DNA of 64,000 bases, taken from NCBI GenBank assembly GCA_958426775.1, contig CATZZP010000012.1, positions 1 to 64,000 of the forward strand. The letters are read 5' to 3'. Made by a program: the position numbers and the translations under genes. Shown here one piece after another: positions 16,140 to 25,071 of this stretch. Position 1 is the stretch's first letter. Every line of letters begins with the position of its first letter. The DNA comes from an uncultured Bacillota bacterium (GTDB lineage: Bacteria > Bacillota > Clostridia > Lachnospirales > CAG-274). A model generated the notes under the pieces. That model made no database searches. It was not told the DNA's origin and saw nothing but the letters and a program-made list of their open reading frames with translations.

Positions 16140-16757
16140 TTATTCCTCATCATCAATGGCACCGTCATTGTTGACATGGTTGTTTTCAAAATCCTGCTGA
16201 AGGCTCTTTCCCATAGATTGACCTAAATCTTCATCAATCATAACGGAAAGTATTTTGCCGTACAGCTCTGTTACATTATTCCTCCAGTTACGTTTAATGG
16301 CTTTAGCCTGCTCCTTGGACACTACGGATATATTAACCTCCATAAGGGGAGTTTCGTCCTCATATACACCGCATTTTACTACATAGTCATTTTCACTGTT
16401 GTAAAAATAGTTGGCAACTACCTCAAACTCACGCTTAATACGCCTTTTGTTAACACTTACATATTCACAAATGGCAGTACGCTTAGAGTAAGGAATTTGC
16501 TTTGAGAACATTCTTAAAGCATCCTCTCCGTCAGGAGTAATAGTGTACATTGTAGTGTTGCTTTCGTTTACCTCATCGTCAATAAAGCCGTTGCTTACAA
16601 GCTCTGCCATATATTGCTGACATTCAAAATAGCTCATATATCCGCATTCTGCCGTAAAATCTACAATTTGTGCTATAGAAAGCGACATATCCATTTGATA
16701 TAGTAAAAATAAAAGTATAAGCTTATTCTCTACCGGCTTTTGAAAACTATCAGGCAT
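16140..16757 (-). CDS. DUF4364 family protein
   Basis: A 205-residue soluble protein matching the DUF4364 pattern: NKLILLFLLYQMDMSLSIAQI near the N terminus, a winged-helix-like ECQQYMAELVSNGFIDDE and MYTITPDGEDALRMFSKQIP segment, then a beta-rich C-terminal half. The N-terminal part looks like a PadR-type helix-turn-helix, suggesting a regulator, but no target is known. It is first in a two-gene transcript with the cytidylate-kinase-like gene. Confidence 0.8.
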   Translation of the reverse strand: MPDSFQKPVENKLILLFLLYQMDMSLSIAQIVDFTAECGYMSYFECQQYMAELVSNGFIDDEVNESNTTMYTITPDGEDALRMFSKQIPYSKRTAICEYVSVNKRRIKREFEVVANYFYNSENDYVVKCGVYEDETPLMEVNISVVSKEQAKAIKRNWRNNVTELYGKILSVMIDEDLGQSMGKSLQQDFENNHVNNDGAIDDEE

Positions 16758-16814
16758 AAATTAGCCCTCCCTGTTACTGATACGCACTGTAAAAAGTGCT
16801 AGAATGATAAGAAT

Positions 16815-16843
16815 ATTATACTTTATTTTTACAATAAACGCAA
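16815..16843 (-). promoter_or_regulatory. Promoter of DUF4364/cytidylate-kinase-like pair
   Basis: Minus strand TTGCGT, 17 bases, TATAAT, 57 bases before the start codon. Confidence 0.65.
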
Positions 16844-16902
16844 CTGATTATAATATCCATATTTTAGCATAAAATTTTGTTGATTTTATCTATTGAAAAA
16901 TT

Positions 16903-17838
16903 TTAATTTTTTAGTTTCATACCCTGATAGGTCTGTCTTTCTTTGAATATACGGCTTATACCGTTTAATACCCGCCTTTTATCAAGACTCCACCATGGCT
17001 CTGCCAAAAGCTCCTTACTGCCGTCACCTGTTATACGGTGTACGCTTATGTAAGGCGGCAGTACTTCAATTATATCTGCTATAAGGTTAATATACTCGTC
17101 ATAGGAAAGCACCTTAAAGGGCTTTTCTCTATACATTTTATATAGCCTTGTGTCCTTTAAAATATGCAAAAGCTGTAGCTTTAAGCCGTCTGTACCGCAG
17201 GCAACCGCATAATTTACAGAGTTAAGCATATCTTCTTTTGTTTCATAGGGCAGACCTAAGATAATATGGGTGATTACATCTATATTATAGCTTTTTAAAA
17301 GAGAAACAGCATATTTATAAACCCGGTTTTCGTAGCAACGGTTAATAAGGACTGCACTTTCGTTTTTAGAGGTCTGCAAGCCCAGCTCCACACATACATA
17401 TACCTTTTGGGAAAGCTCAGCTAAAAGCTCGCATACTGCCCTGTCTATGCAGTCGGGACGTGTGGCAACGGAAAGTGCAACCACATCCTTACAGCTGATA
17501 GCCTCCGTATATCTTGACCTTAGTACATCTATATTACCATAGGTGCTTGTATATGCCTGAAAATATGCCATATATATATTGTCGGTTCCCCATTTTGTAC
17601 TCATTTTATTTTTCATTGCCTCAATCTGTTCTGTAATTGACAGAGTGCGACTTGCGGCAAAATCTCCGGAGCCTCTGGAACTACAGAATATACAGCCCTT
17701 TTCAGAGAGAGTGCCGTCTCTGTTGGGGCAGGTAAAGCCACCGTCTAAGGCAAGCTTAATTACCTTTTTGCCGAGTCTGTTGCGAAAAAAATCGTTGGCA
17801 CTGTAAAATGGGTGATTAGGTGATAATTTAATTTCCAT
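16903..17838 (-). CDS. Radical SAM protein, TIGR01212/YtqA family
   Basis: A 311-residue radical SAM enzyme with the family's unusual cluster motif: cysteines in FTCPNRDGTLSEKGCIFCSS, spaced C-x11-C-x2-C, near residue 37. Next come MAYFQAYTSTYGN, SVATRPDCI and a C-terminal segment LPPYISVHRITGDG. YtqA-type proteins are conserved but their substrate is not established; they are related to Elp3-type enzymes. The ATG at 17838 is preferred. A GTG at 17877 would place the start inside a DnaA box. Neither has a good SD, so the start is uncertain. The stretch 16844-16902 holds only AT-rich sequence. Confidence 0.85.
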   Translation of the reverse strand: MEIKLSPNHPFYSANDFFRNRLGKKVIKLALDGGFTCPNRDGTLSEKGCIFCSSRGSGDFAASRTLSITEQIEAMKNKMSTKWGTDNIYMAYFQAYTSTYGNIDVLRSRYTEAISCKDVVALSVATRPDCIDRAVCELLAELSQKVYVCVELGLQTSKNESAVLINRCYENRVYKYAVSLLKSYNIDVITHIILGLPYETKEDMLNSVNYAVACGTDGLKLQLLHILKDTRLYKMYREKPFKVLSYDEYINLIADIIEVLPPYISVHRITGDGSKELLAEPWWSLDKRRVLNGISRIFKERQTYQGMKLKN

Positions 17839-17869
17839 AATTTTGTTGTATTTTATTAGTATTTGTAAT

Positions 17870-17999
17870 TTATCCACAAAAAAGGGTGAAGTGCTGTGAA
17901 TGCGGCAGTGGATAACTTAATTTTATCCACAGGGTTATTCACAAATCTGCTGAATAAGCCGTATGTTTATCCACAGATAGGGCAGGGGACTTATCCACA
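17870..17999. promoter_or_regulatory. Cluster of six DnaA boxes
   Basis: Four perfect TTATCCACA boxes on the plus strand (17870, 17923, 17967, 17991), one TTATTCACA (17935), and one TTATCCACT on the minus strand (17907-17915), all within 130 bases between the radical SAM and GNAT genes. A single perfect 9-mer is expected by chance about once per 130 kb on both strands. An AT-rich stretch (17820-17870) flanks it. There is no dnaA, dnaN or rpmH nearby, so a titration or regulatory cluster is more likely than oriC. Confidence 0.85.
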
Positions 18000-18008
18000 T
18001 TTCCACAT

Positions 18009-18494
18009 TTATACCTTGTGATAGTATAAAATTATATCCTCATAAGTATTGTTTTTGTTTAAAAAGCCTTGGGGTATAACACCAAGCTTTTCAAAGCCAA
18101 GCTTGTCATAAAGGGCTGTTGCAGCCTTATTAGATACAACAACTGCATTAAACTGTAATATTTTAAAGCCAAACCTGCCGGCATTTTCAAGGCAGTGTCT
18201 GACAAGCTTTTCTCCTATACCTCTGCCTTTTGCGTAGGAGGCTACGGCAAAGGAGGCATTTGAAATGTGAGAGCATCTGCCTATATTGTTAGGGTGAAGT
18301 ATATAAAGACCTTGGACAATGCCATTTTCCTCTGCAACGGCGGTCAAGGTCTGCTCGGCAAAAAAGCGGTAGCCCTCATCAACAGTAAGAGTATCAATCT
18401 GAGGAAATGCCATACCTTCATTTACAACCTCGTTCCATATAGAAACCATTTGGGGAATTTCTTCGTTTTTATATGCTCTGACGGTAATATACAT
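18009..18494 (-). CDS. GNAT-family N-acetyltransferase
   Basis: A 161-residue acetyltransferase of the Gcn5 fold: the acetyl-CoA loop is ASYAKGRGIGEKLVRHCLE (near residues 88-106), with NAVVVSNKAATALYDKLGFEKLG afterwards, the usual N-x-x-A-x-x-x-Y-x-x-x-GF ending. The substrate cannot be predicted. The ATG has SD gggaggt. It has its own promoter and faces away from the DnaA-box cluster, which lies just past its 3' end. Confidence 0.9.
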   Translation of the reverse strand: MYITVRAYKNEEIPQMVSIWNEVVNEGMAFPQIDTLTVDEGYRFFAEQTLTAVAEENGIVQGLYILHPNNIGRCSHISNASFAVASYAKGRGIGEKLVRHCLENAGRFGFKILQFNAVVVSNKAATALYDKLGFEKLGVIPQGFLNKNNTYEDIILYYHKV

Positions 18495-18527
18495 TTTTAA
18501 TACCTCCCTGTATATATCTTAAGTTTA

Positions 18528-18556
18528 ATTTTAAACCAAGTAAGGCTGTAAGTCAA
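18528..18556 (-). promoter_or_regulatory. Promoter of the GNAT gene
   Basis: Minus strand TTGACT, 17 bases, TAAAAT, 33 bases before the start. Confidence 0.65.
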
Positions 18557-18596
18557 CTAAACTAAAAATATCTGATAGGGGAATTATGCAAAATTA

Positions 18597-18625
18597 TTGA
18601 CATTTAGGGGCAACTTCTGTATTAT
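18597..18625 (+). promoter_or_regulatory. Promoter of the 18.7 kb unknown gene
   Basis: TTGACA, exactly 17 bases, TATTAT, divergent from the GNAT promoter. Confidence 0.75.
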
Positions 18626-18687
18626 ATAAAGTAAGAATGTAATTTTATTATTAAAATAGTATAGAGTTGCTGTAATAGGAGGAAATA

Positions 18688-19287
18688 ATGGGGATATTTG
18701 ATAAAATATTTAAGTCCTTAGGCAGGGGGGATAATGCTGAGGATAATTCTGATGTCAGGGCTATAATGTCTACAGGGGGTACACCATTAAAGCCCCAAAG
18801 GCTTTATGAGGATTTTTTTTATGATGAGGACGATATAGAAATAAATTACTCATTTATGCTTAGCGGTGATTTTCTGCCAAGCAAAAGCCATGTGGCAGAG
18901 GTTGACTTTTTAGCTGTCTATGAGCCGGAGTCTAAAAGCAGCTTTGGTGAGTATGATTATAATAAGCCCGTATTTATGCTTGTAAATGCCGCTGAGGACG
19001 AAATATATACAATGATTGATGAATATAAAAACGGCAATACACCTAAGGAGGCTATGTCCTTTAAGCCTGTAAGTGACCTGGGTGAAAAGGTGTATTTTAG
19101 TGCAAAAATAAGATTTAACGGCAGTATACTCTATTTTTATGCTTTTGACAGAGGCTTAATGTGGGAAAATTGCTATATGGGTGTTATGTATAATGAATAC
19201 TATATGGCTACAGAATTAGAAAATAAGCTTTTAAAGGCTGTTGACGAGGCGATACGTACCTATAAGGAAAAAGCGGCTGAAGCTTAA
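18688..19287 (+). CDS. Conserved-looking protein of unknown function (199 aa)
   Basis: I do not recognise the family. It starts MGIFDKIFKSLGRGDNAEDN, an amphipathic N terminus of the type seen in small cytosolic proteins, then is acidic (FFYDEDDIEIN) with several beta strands and no signal peptide or membrane helix. The start is supported by SD taggagg and a consensus promoter. It is followed after 43 bases by another unknown gene with its own SD, so both are likely one operon that ends at the hairpin before dnaE. Confidence 0.7.
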   Translation: MGIFDKIFKSLGRGDNAEDNSDVRAIMSTGGTPLKPQRLYEDFFYDEDDIEINYSFMLSGDFLPSKSHVAEVDFLAVYEPESKSSFGEYDYNKPVFMLVNAAEDEIYTMIDEYKNGNTPKEAMSFKPVSDLGEKVYFSAKIRFNGSILYFYAFDRGLMWENCYMGVMYNEYYMATELENKLLKAVDEAIRTYKEKAAEA

Positions 19288-19330
19288 ACAGCTGAATTTA
19301 TAATACGCACTTTTTAAGACGGGGGATTAT

Positions 19331-20011
19331 ATGACTGAAATAAATAACTCCTTTATTGAAAATATCGATAATGCAGATGAGATGCTTAACGATATTCGCA
19401 GTGCGAATATTGAGGAGGCACTTATAAACCTTATTAAAAACAAGTATGATATTGATATACATTATATTGACTTTTCTTTTGATTACAGCGGTATGTTCAA
19501 TATAGCTCTTTATACTGAAAATACCGATGAATGGTTTAAGCTTAACCGTAGATTTTTTCAGGATTTCGGCGGCGTTATGGGCAATGTAATTAAAAGGGGT
19601 GACCTTATTGAGGACGTTTCAAACCTGCTGTATGCTAATAATATCTATGTAGGGGATATATGGATTTTATGCTATGACTACTCAATGGAGTATAAGGGCG
19701 AATGTATGGTCAGGCTTATTAAGGAGCTTTTAAAGCTTAGATTTTATGAGTATTGGTATACCTATGACATAAATGACGACAGGTTTTACATAGTAATTGA
19801 GGTAGAGGATAAGACTAAGCTTCAGGCGGCAATTGAAAATGCGGATAGTGTTAAGGCAGCAGTAGGCGGTATACTTGAAAAAATTGATACTCAAAAGCGT
19901 ATTGAGCCTAACGAAATAGGCTATGCGGTAGGCTGTAAGGCTGATATTATAGGCAGGGATGCAATGCATTGCATTAATGAGGAAAGTCTTGAAAAATGTT
20001 ATAAGCTTTGA
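19331..20011 (+). CDS. Protein of unknown function (226 aa)
   Basis: Unrecognised, soluble and acidic. It has an N-terminal helical part (IDNADEMLNDIRSANIEEAL), then alternating beta strands rich in Tyr and Phe (IHYIDFSFDYSGMFNIALY, YEYWYTYDINDDRFYIVIEV) and a C-terminal helix. No catalytic motif is visible. SD gggggatt precedes the ATG. It shares a transcript with the unknown gene at 18.7 kb, and its stop codon abuts a terminator. Confidence 0.65.
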   Translation: MTEINNSFIENIDNADEMLNDIRSANIEEALINLIKNKYDIDIHYIDFSFDYSGMFNIALYTENTDEWFKLNRRFFQDFGGVMGNVIKRGDLIEDVSNLLYANNIYVGDIWILCYDYSMEYKGECMVRLIKELLKLRFYEYWYTYDINDDRFYIVIEVEDKTKLQAAIENADSVKAAVGGILEKIDTQKRIEPNEIGYAVGCKADIIGRDAMHCINEESLEKCYKL

Positions 20012-20044
20012 AAGGTACTTAACAGAAATTAAGTGCCTTTTTTT
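20011..20044 (+). terminator. Terminator before dnaE
   Basis: A 12-bp stem aaaggtacttaa / ttaagtgccttt (one G-U), 6-base loop, then T run. Confidence 0.85.
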
Positions 20045-20104
20045 GGGCTTTAAATTTTACAAAATCTGTGATAGAATATGTTTATTGAAAAGGCAGGTGA
20101 TATT

Positions 20105-23100
20105 ATGGCAGAGGAAAAATTTACCCACTTACATGTGCATACGGAGTACAGTCTGCTTGACGGCTCTTCCAAAATAAGCGAGCTTTGTAAAAGAACAAAG
20201 GAGTTTGGTATGGATGCAATAGCTATTACGGACCATGGTGTAATGTATGGGGTTATTGATTTTTATAAGGCGGCTTTAAAGGAGGGTATTAAGCCTATTA
20301 TAGGCTGTGAGGTTTATGTTGCATCAGGCTCCAGGTTTAATAAGGAGCCTTCAGAGGATAATTACTACAATCATCTTGTTCTTTTGGCAGAAAATAATAA
20401 GGGCTATGAAAACCTTATTAAAATGGTGTCCTATGGCTTTATTGACGGCTTTTACTATAAACCCAGGATTGATATGGAGCTTATAAAAAAGTACCACGAG
20501 GGTATAATTGCTCTGTCGGCTTGTCTTGCAGGACCCGTAGCACGTACTGTATTAAGGCGTGGCTACGATATGGCAAAGGAGGTTGCCTTAGAGTACGACA
20601 GCATATTTGGCAGAGGTAACTTCTATTTAGAGCTTCAGGACCATGGACCTCAGTCAGACGGTGCTACGGAGCAGCAAACAGTAAATCAGGCACTTTTACG
20701 TATGCACAAGGAAACGGATATACCCCTTGTCTGCACTAATGATTTACATTATATAAACGCAGAGGACGCAGAGGCACACGATATTCTCCTTTGCATACAA
20801 ACAGGCAAAACCATTAAAGACGAGGACAGAATGAGATACTTAGGGGGTCAGTTTTACTTAAAGTCCCCTAAGGAAATGTATGAGCTTTTCCCTTATGCAA
20901 GAGAGGCTTGTGAAAATACCAATATTATAGCAGACAGATGTAATGTTACCTTTGAGTTTAACCATTATAAACTGCCTGTTTTTGATGTGCCTGACGGAAT
21001 GACCGCCTCCGAGTATATGCGTAAGCTTACGCTGGAGGGGGCTGAGGCAAGGTATGAGGAAATTACTCCTGAAATTAAGGAAAGAATAGAATACGAAACA
21101 GGTGTAATTGAACAAATGGGCTTTGTGGACTACTTCCTTATAGTGTCTGACTTTATAGGCTATGCTAAGAGGAATGATATTATGGTAGGTCCCGGTCGAG
21201 GCTCGGCGGCAGGCAGTATAGTAGCCTACTGCCTTAGGATAACCGATATTGACCCTATACGCTATGGCTTGCTTTTTGAGCGTTTCCTTAACCCTGAGCG
21301 TGTAAGTATGCCCGATATTGACGTGGACTTTTGCTATGAAAGACGTCAGGAGGTTATTGACTATGTAGTTGAAAAGTATGGTGCCGACCAGGTATCTCAG
21401 ATTATAACCTTTGGTACAATGAAGGCACGCAATGCTATACGTGATGTTGGTCGTGCTTTGGCTCTTCCTTACAGTGATTGTGACAAGGTGGCTAAAATGA
21501 TACCTATGGAGCTTAAAATGACCATAGATTTAGCTCTTGAAGTAAACAGCGACTTAGCTATGCTATACGAAAACGATGGGGATATTCATAACCTTATTGA
21601 TATGGCACGTAAGCTTGAGGGTTTACCAAGACATTCCTCAACTCATGCGGCGGGCGTTGTTATCTGTGACCGACCGGTAGTTGACTATGTACCGTTAAGC
21701 ACAAATGACGGTACCGTAACCACTCAATTTACAATGACCACCATTGAGGAATTGGGCTTATTAAAAATGGATTTCCTGGGCTTAAGAACACTTACCGTAA
21801 TACAAAACGCATTTAAAGAGATTGAGAGAAACTACGGTATTAAGCTTGCTCCCGATAAACTGGATTATGATGATAAAAGGGTGTTTGAGCTTATCTCAAG
21901 GGGTAATACAGAGGGTGTATTCCAGCTTGAAAGTCCTGGTATGACCTCCTTTATGAAGGAGCTTCAGCCTCATAACATTGAGGATATAATTGCGGGCATA
22001 TCCCTTTACCGTCCCGGTCCTATGGATTTTATACCCAAATATATTCAGGGCAAAAGAAATAAGGACAAGGTAAGCTACACTCACCCTGCCCTTGAGCCTA
22101 TATTAAAGCCTACCTACGGCTGTATTGTCTATCAGGAGCAGGTTATGGAGATAGTGCGTGTGCTTGCGGGCTACTCACTGGGCAGAAGTGATATGGTACG
22201 TCGTGCCATGAGCAAGAAAAAGACGGACGTAATGGCTCTGGAAAAGGAAAAGTTCATTAACGGCGACGAAAAGGACGGAGTACCCGGATGTGTTAAAAAC
22301 GGTATTCCTGCAAATATTGCAGAAAAGATATTTGATGAAATGACAGACTTTGCCAAGTATGCCTTTAATAAATCCCATGCGGCGGCTTATGCTGTTGTGG
22401 CTTATCAGACAGCCTGGCTTAAGACTTATTATCCCGTAGAGTTTATGGCGGCACTTTTAACAAGTGTAGCAGATAACAGTACAAAGGTAAGGGAGTATGC
22501 GGCAGAGTGCCGCAGAATGAATATATCAATTTTACCCCCTGATGTGAATAAGGGTTATCCGTGGTTTTCCAAGGAGGGTAATGATATACGTTTTGGTTTA
22601 GCTGCAATAAAGGGTGTAGGCAGACAGGCTGTTGAAGAAATGGTAGCCGATAGAGAACAAAAAGGCGAGTACATAAGCTTAACTCATTTTTTAGAAAGAA
22701 TGAGCGGCAGTATGAACACCAAATGTGTAGAAAGTCTTGTCTGCAGCGGTGCCTTTGCCTGTCTTGGGGGTAAACGCTCCCAGTATATGGTGGTTCATAA
22801 GATAATACATATGTCTTTGGGCCAGAGCCGCAGAAACAATCTGGAGGGACAGCTGAATTTGTTTGAAATGACGGCAGAAAGCCCTAAGGAGCTTTATAAG
22901 GACAATCTGCCTGAAATGGAGGAGCTTCCTAAAACAGAGCTTTTAGCACTGGAAAAGGAATACCTGGGTATATATGTAACAGGTCATCCTCTTTCGGAGT
23001 ATGAGCCTGTGCTTAAAAACTTTGTATCCTGCACTACACTGGACTTTCCTCAGAATGATGAGGAAATAGGTGCGGTTGGCAAAATACATGACGGAGAGAG

Positions 23101-23578
23101 AGTAATAATAGGCGGTATAATTTATGAAGTTTCCGTTAAGTTTACTAAGAAAAATCAAAAAATGGCATATATAACCTTAGAGGATATAAACGGCAGTGTT
23201 GATGTTATAGTGTTTCCTCAGCAGTATCAGGAGGCATCAGACAAGCTCGGGGAAAACAAGGTTATCCTTGTCAGCGGAAAGGCGGATATTTCAGAGGATA
23301 GGGGTTCAAAGGTTGTTGCAAGCACAATCAGGGCATATTATGAGCTTGAGGAGGCAGGCAAAACCCTTTGGATTAAGCTGTCGGAGCAGGGCACAAAAAC
23401 CATTGATGACGTAACACCCTTGCTTGTAAAAAACAGAGGCTTAAGCAAGGTTATTGTATATGATGAAAAAACCAAGAAGCGTTTTACCGTGCCTGCTCAG
23501 TATTATGTAAACATCAGCCCTGAGTTTATTAATGAGCTTAAGAGAATATTCGGTGAGGCTTGTATAGTAGTTAAGTAA
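20105..23578 (+). CDS. dnaE: DNA polymerase III subunit alpha (DnaE)
   Basis: A 1157-residue replicative polymerase. N-terminal PHP domain (FTHLHVHTEYSLLDGS, ITDHGVMYG), catalytic palm with the conserved VGPGRGSAAGSIVAYCL near 370 and PDIDVDFCYERR near 408 (two of the metal aspartates), then HSSTHAAGVVICD and the fingers segment YGCIVYQEQVM. After these come a tandem helix-hairpin-helix region and an OB fold (VIIGGIIYEVSVKFTKKNQ). The ATG at 20105 is chosen for SD aggtga and the standard MxEEKFTHLHVH start. A TTTAAA-N17-TAGAAT site at 20049-20077 may be its promoter. Confidence 0.97.
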   Translation: MAEEKFTHLHVHTEYSLLDGSSKISELCKRTKEFGMDAIAITDHGVMYGVIDFYKAALKEGIKPIIGCEVYVASGSRFNKEPSEDNYYNHLVLLAENNKGYENLIKMVSYGFIDGFYYKPRIDMELIKKYHEGIIALSACLAGPVARTVLRRGYDMAKEVALEYDSIFGRGNFYLELQDHGPQSDGATEQQTVNQALLRMHKETDIPLVCTNDLHYINAEDAEAHDILLCIQTGKTIKDEDRMRYLGGQFYLKSPKEMYELFPYAREACENTNIIADRCNVTFEFNHYKLPVFDVPDGMTASEYMRKLTLEGAEARYEEITPEIKERIEYETGVIEQMGFVDYFLIVSDFIGYAKRNDIMVGPGRGSAAGSIVAYCLRITDIDPIRYGLLFERFLNPERVSMPDIDVDFCYERRQEVIDYVVEKYGADQVSQIITFGTMKARNAIRDVGRALALPYSDCDKVAKMIPMELKMTIDLALEVNSDLAMLYENDGDIHNLIDMARKLEGLPRHSSTHAAGVVICDRPVVDYVPLSTNDGTVTTQFTMTTIEELGLLKMDFLGLRTLTVIQNAFKEIERNYGIKLAPDKLDYDDKRVFELISRGNTEGVFQLESPGMTSFMKELQPHNIEDIIAGISLYRPGPMDFIPKYIQGKRNKDKVSYTHPALEPILKPTYGCIVYQEQVMEIVRVLAGYSLGRSDMVRRAMSKKKTDVMALEKEKFINGDEKDGVPGCVKNGIPANIAEKIFDEMTDFAKYAFNKSHAAAYAVVAYQTAWLKTYYPVEFMAALLTSVADNSTKVREYAAECRRMNISILPPDVNKGYPWFSKEGNDIRFGLAAIKGVGRQAVEEMVADREQKGEYISLTHFLERMSGSMNTKCVESLVCSGAFACLGGKRSQYMVVHKIIHMSLGQSRRNNLEGQLNLFEMTAESPKELYKDNLPEMEELPKTELLALEKEYLGIYVTGHPLSEYEPVLKNFVSCTTLDFPQNDEEIGAVGKIHDGERVIIGGIIYEVSVKFTKKNQKMAYITLEDINGSVDVIVFPQQYQEASDKLGENKVILVSGKADISEDRGSKVVASTIRAYYELEEAGKTLWIKLSEQGTKTIDDVTPLLVKNRGLSKVIVYDEKTKKRFTVPAQYYVNISPEFINELKRIFGEACIVVK

Positions 23579-23629
23579 TTTTTATGTCAAGGGTGACATA
23601 GTTCTTTTGGCATAAGAAAAGAGGTTTTT

Positions 23630-24325
23630 ATGAGTAAAAAAACATTTAAATATGCTTTAAGAATATGCACACCTGTTATTTTAGGGTATCTTCCCTCGGG
23701 CTTTGCCTTTGGGCTTATGATAACCTCAATAGGCTGTAACCTTTTAACGGCGGTTTTAATGAGTATAACTATTTACGCAGGTGCAGGGCAGTATCTGGCA
23801 GTTGATTTGATTGATAACAATTCAACCTTGATTTCAATAGCCGTTGCAACCTTTTTAATTAACTCAAAGCATTTGTTTTACGGACTTTCTCTTTTGGAAA
23901 AGTACAAGGGTTACGGCTTAAAAAAGCTTTATCTGATTTTAGGTCTTACAGATGAAACCTATGCCCTTATGACAAGCGTAAATTGTCCCGAAACCCTGGA
24001 TACAAAGAGGTTTCCTCTTTTTGTTACCTTTATAAATCAGTGTGCATGGGTGTTTGCTACCTTTTTGGGGGCGTTATTAGGTACGGCAATTAAGTTTGAC
24101 ACAACAGGACTTGATTTTGCTATGACAGCTCTTTTTCTTGTAATTATAACAGATCAGCTTAAAACATATAAAACAAGGCTGCCCTTTATAATCGGGGCGG
24201 TATCTGCTCTTTTTGCGTGGCTTGTGCTGGGTAAAAGCAATATTTTGTTAGGCGGTGCGATTTTATCTGTAATTTTTATTATAGTATTCAAAAAAAGAAT
24301 AAAGGAGGCAGAGGGCGATGAGTAA
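23630..24325 (+). CDS. azlC: AzlC-family branched-chain amino acid export permease
   Basis: A 231-residue membrane protein, the larger subunit of the AzlC/AzlD (BrnF/BrnE-like) exporter. Typical features are PSGFAFGLMITSIG near residue 22, INSKHLFYGLSLLEKY near 77 and LTDETYALM near 103. It has about six helices. It overlaps the next gene, azlD, by 8 bases, showing tight coupling. SD gaggttttt lies 6 bases before the ATG. The likely substrates are branched-chain amino acids or analogues. Confidence 0.92.
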   Translation: MSKKTFKYALRICTPVILGYLPSGFAFGLMITSIGCNLLTAVLMSITIYAGAGQYLAVDLIDNNSTLISIAVATFLINSKHLFYGLSLLEKYKGYGLKKLYLILGLTDETYALMTSVNCPETLDTKRFPLFVTFINQCAWVFATFLGALLGTAIKFDTTGLDFAMTALFLVIITDQLKTYKTRLPFIIGAVSALFAWLVLGKSNILLGGAILSVIFIIVFKKRIKEAEGDE

Positions 24326-24659
24326 TATTCAGCTTGTTATGGCTATAGCAGTAATTGCGGCGGTTACCTTTTCAACAAGGGCAATACCCTTTATTCTCTT
24401 TGGTAAGGAGAATAAGGGCGGTAATGCCGATAGCCCTGCACCTATAATACTCTTTGTAGGAAAGTATTTGCCACCGGCATTAATTAGTGCTATAATAGTA
24501 TATTGTTATAAAGATGTTGATTTTTTGACGGGTACTCACGGTATACCGGAGCTTGTATCGGCTTTGCTTGTAATATGTTTACAGCTTAGGTTTAAAAATA
24601 CAATGCTGAGTATATTTACAGGTACAATTTTCTATATGGTTGTGTTAAGGCTTGTTTAA
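24318..24659 (+). CDS. azlD: AzlD-family small subunit of branched-chain amino acid exporter
   Basis: A 113-residue protein with four hydrophobic helices and the AzlD hallmarks: TFSTRAIPFILFG near residue 19, FVGKYLPPALISAIIVYCY near 48 and a LVSALLVICLQLRFKNTMLS pattern near the C terminus. It works with AzlC, whose gene it overlaps by 8 bases. No clear terminator follows before mtrB. Confidence 0.92.
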   Translation: MSNIQLVMAIAVIAAVTFSTRAIPFILFGKENKGGNADSPAPIILFVGKYLPPALISAIIVYCYKDVDFLTGTHGIPELVSALLVICLQLRFKNTMLSIFTGTIFYMVVLRLV

Positions 24660-24759
24660 AACTATGTAAAGTGCTTTGTCGTGGTTGTGTAGAAATTTAT
24701 CAAAAAATGAACTGGTAAAGTGTGTAATTTTGACAGAGTTCTTTTAAGGAGGAGTTTTT

Positions 24760-25005
24760 TTGATAGATAATATGGACAAAATAGATGCGGATTTCCCTTA
24801 TATTTGTGTCAAATCTCTTGAAAAAGGGGTCAATGTTATAGGTCTTACAAGAGGTGAGGATACTAAGTTTCATCATACTGAAAAACTTGACGAGGGCGAA
24901 GTTTTAATTGTACAATTTACAGAGAATACTTCCGCCATTAAGGTTAGAGGTAATGCGGATATTTACACTGCTTACGGTGTAGTAAAGGCAGGAGAGGGTC
25001 GCTGA
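24760..25005 (+). CDS. mtrB: Trp RNA-binding attenuation protein (TRAP)
   Basis: An 81-residue protein almost superposable on Bacillus TRAP: GVNVIGLTRGEDTKFHHTEK followed by LDEGEVLIVQFTENTSAIKV. TRAP forms an 11-mer ring that binds tryptophan and wraps (G/U)AG repeats in trp leaders. The RNA-contact residues known in Bacillus (K37, K56, R58) match K42, K61 and R63 here, and the Trp-pocket Thr/Ser/Gln positions are kept. The start is TTG at 24760, fixed by SD aaggagg 7 bases upstream; the next ATG is too far. No (G/U)AG-rich target is seen in this window. Neighbours are azlCD and pyk, not folate genes as in Bacillus. Confidence 0.93.
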   Translation: MIDNMDKIDADFPYICVKSLEKGVNVIGLTRGEDTKFHHTEKLDEGEVLIVQFTENTSAIKVRGNADIYTAYGVVKAGEGR

Positions 25006-25071
25006 ATAGCCTGCCCTGCTTTTGGAAAATATACAGTTATATAAATATGATTTTTAAAAGGAGATAACAAT

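Noticed and set aside
17870..17999. Chromosomal oriC
   Set aside because: Although box-dense, there is no dnaA, dnaN, recF, gyrB, rpmH or rnpA nearby; a titration or regulatory cluster is kept instead.
24729..24734. TTGACA as the -35 of an mtrB promoter
   Set aside because: No -10 fits at 16-18 bases before the SD; the region there is the SD itself.
25005..25030. Terminator between mtrB and pyk
   Set aside because: ggcagg / cctgcc can pair over a 17-base gap, but the stem is short and no clean T run follows.
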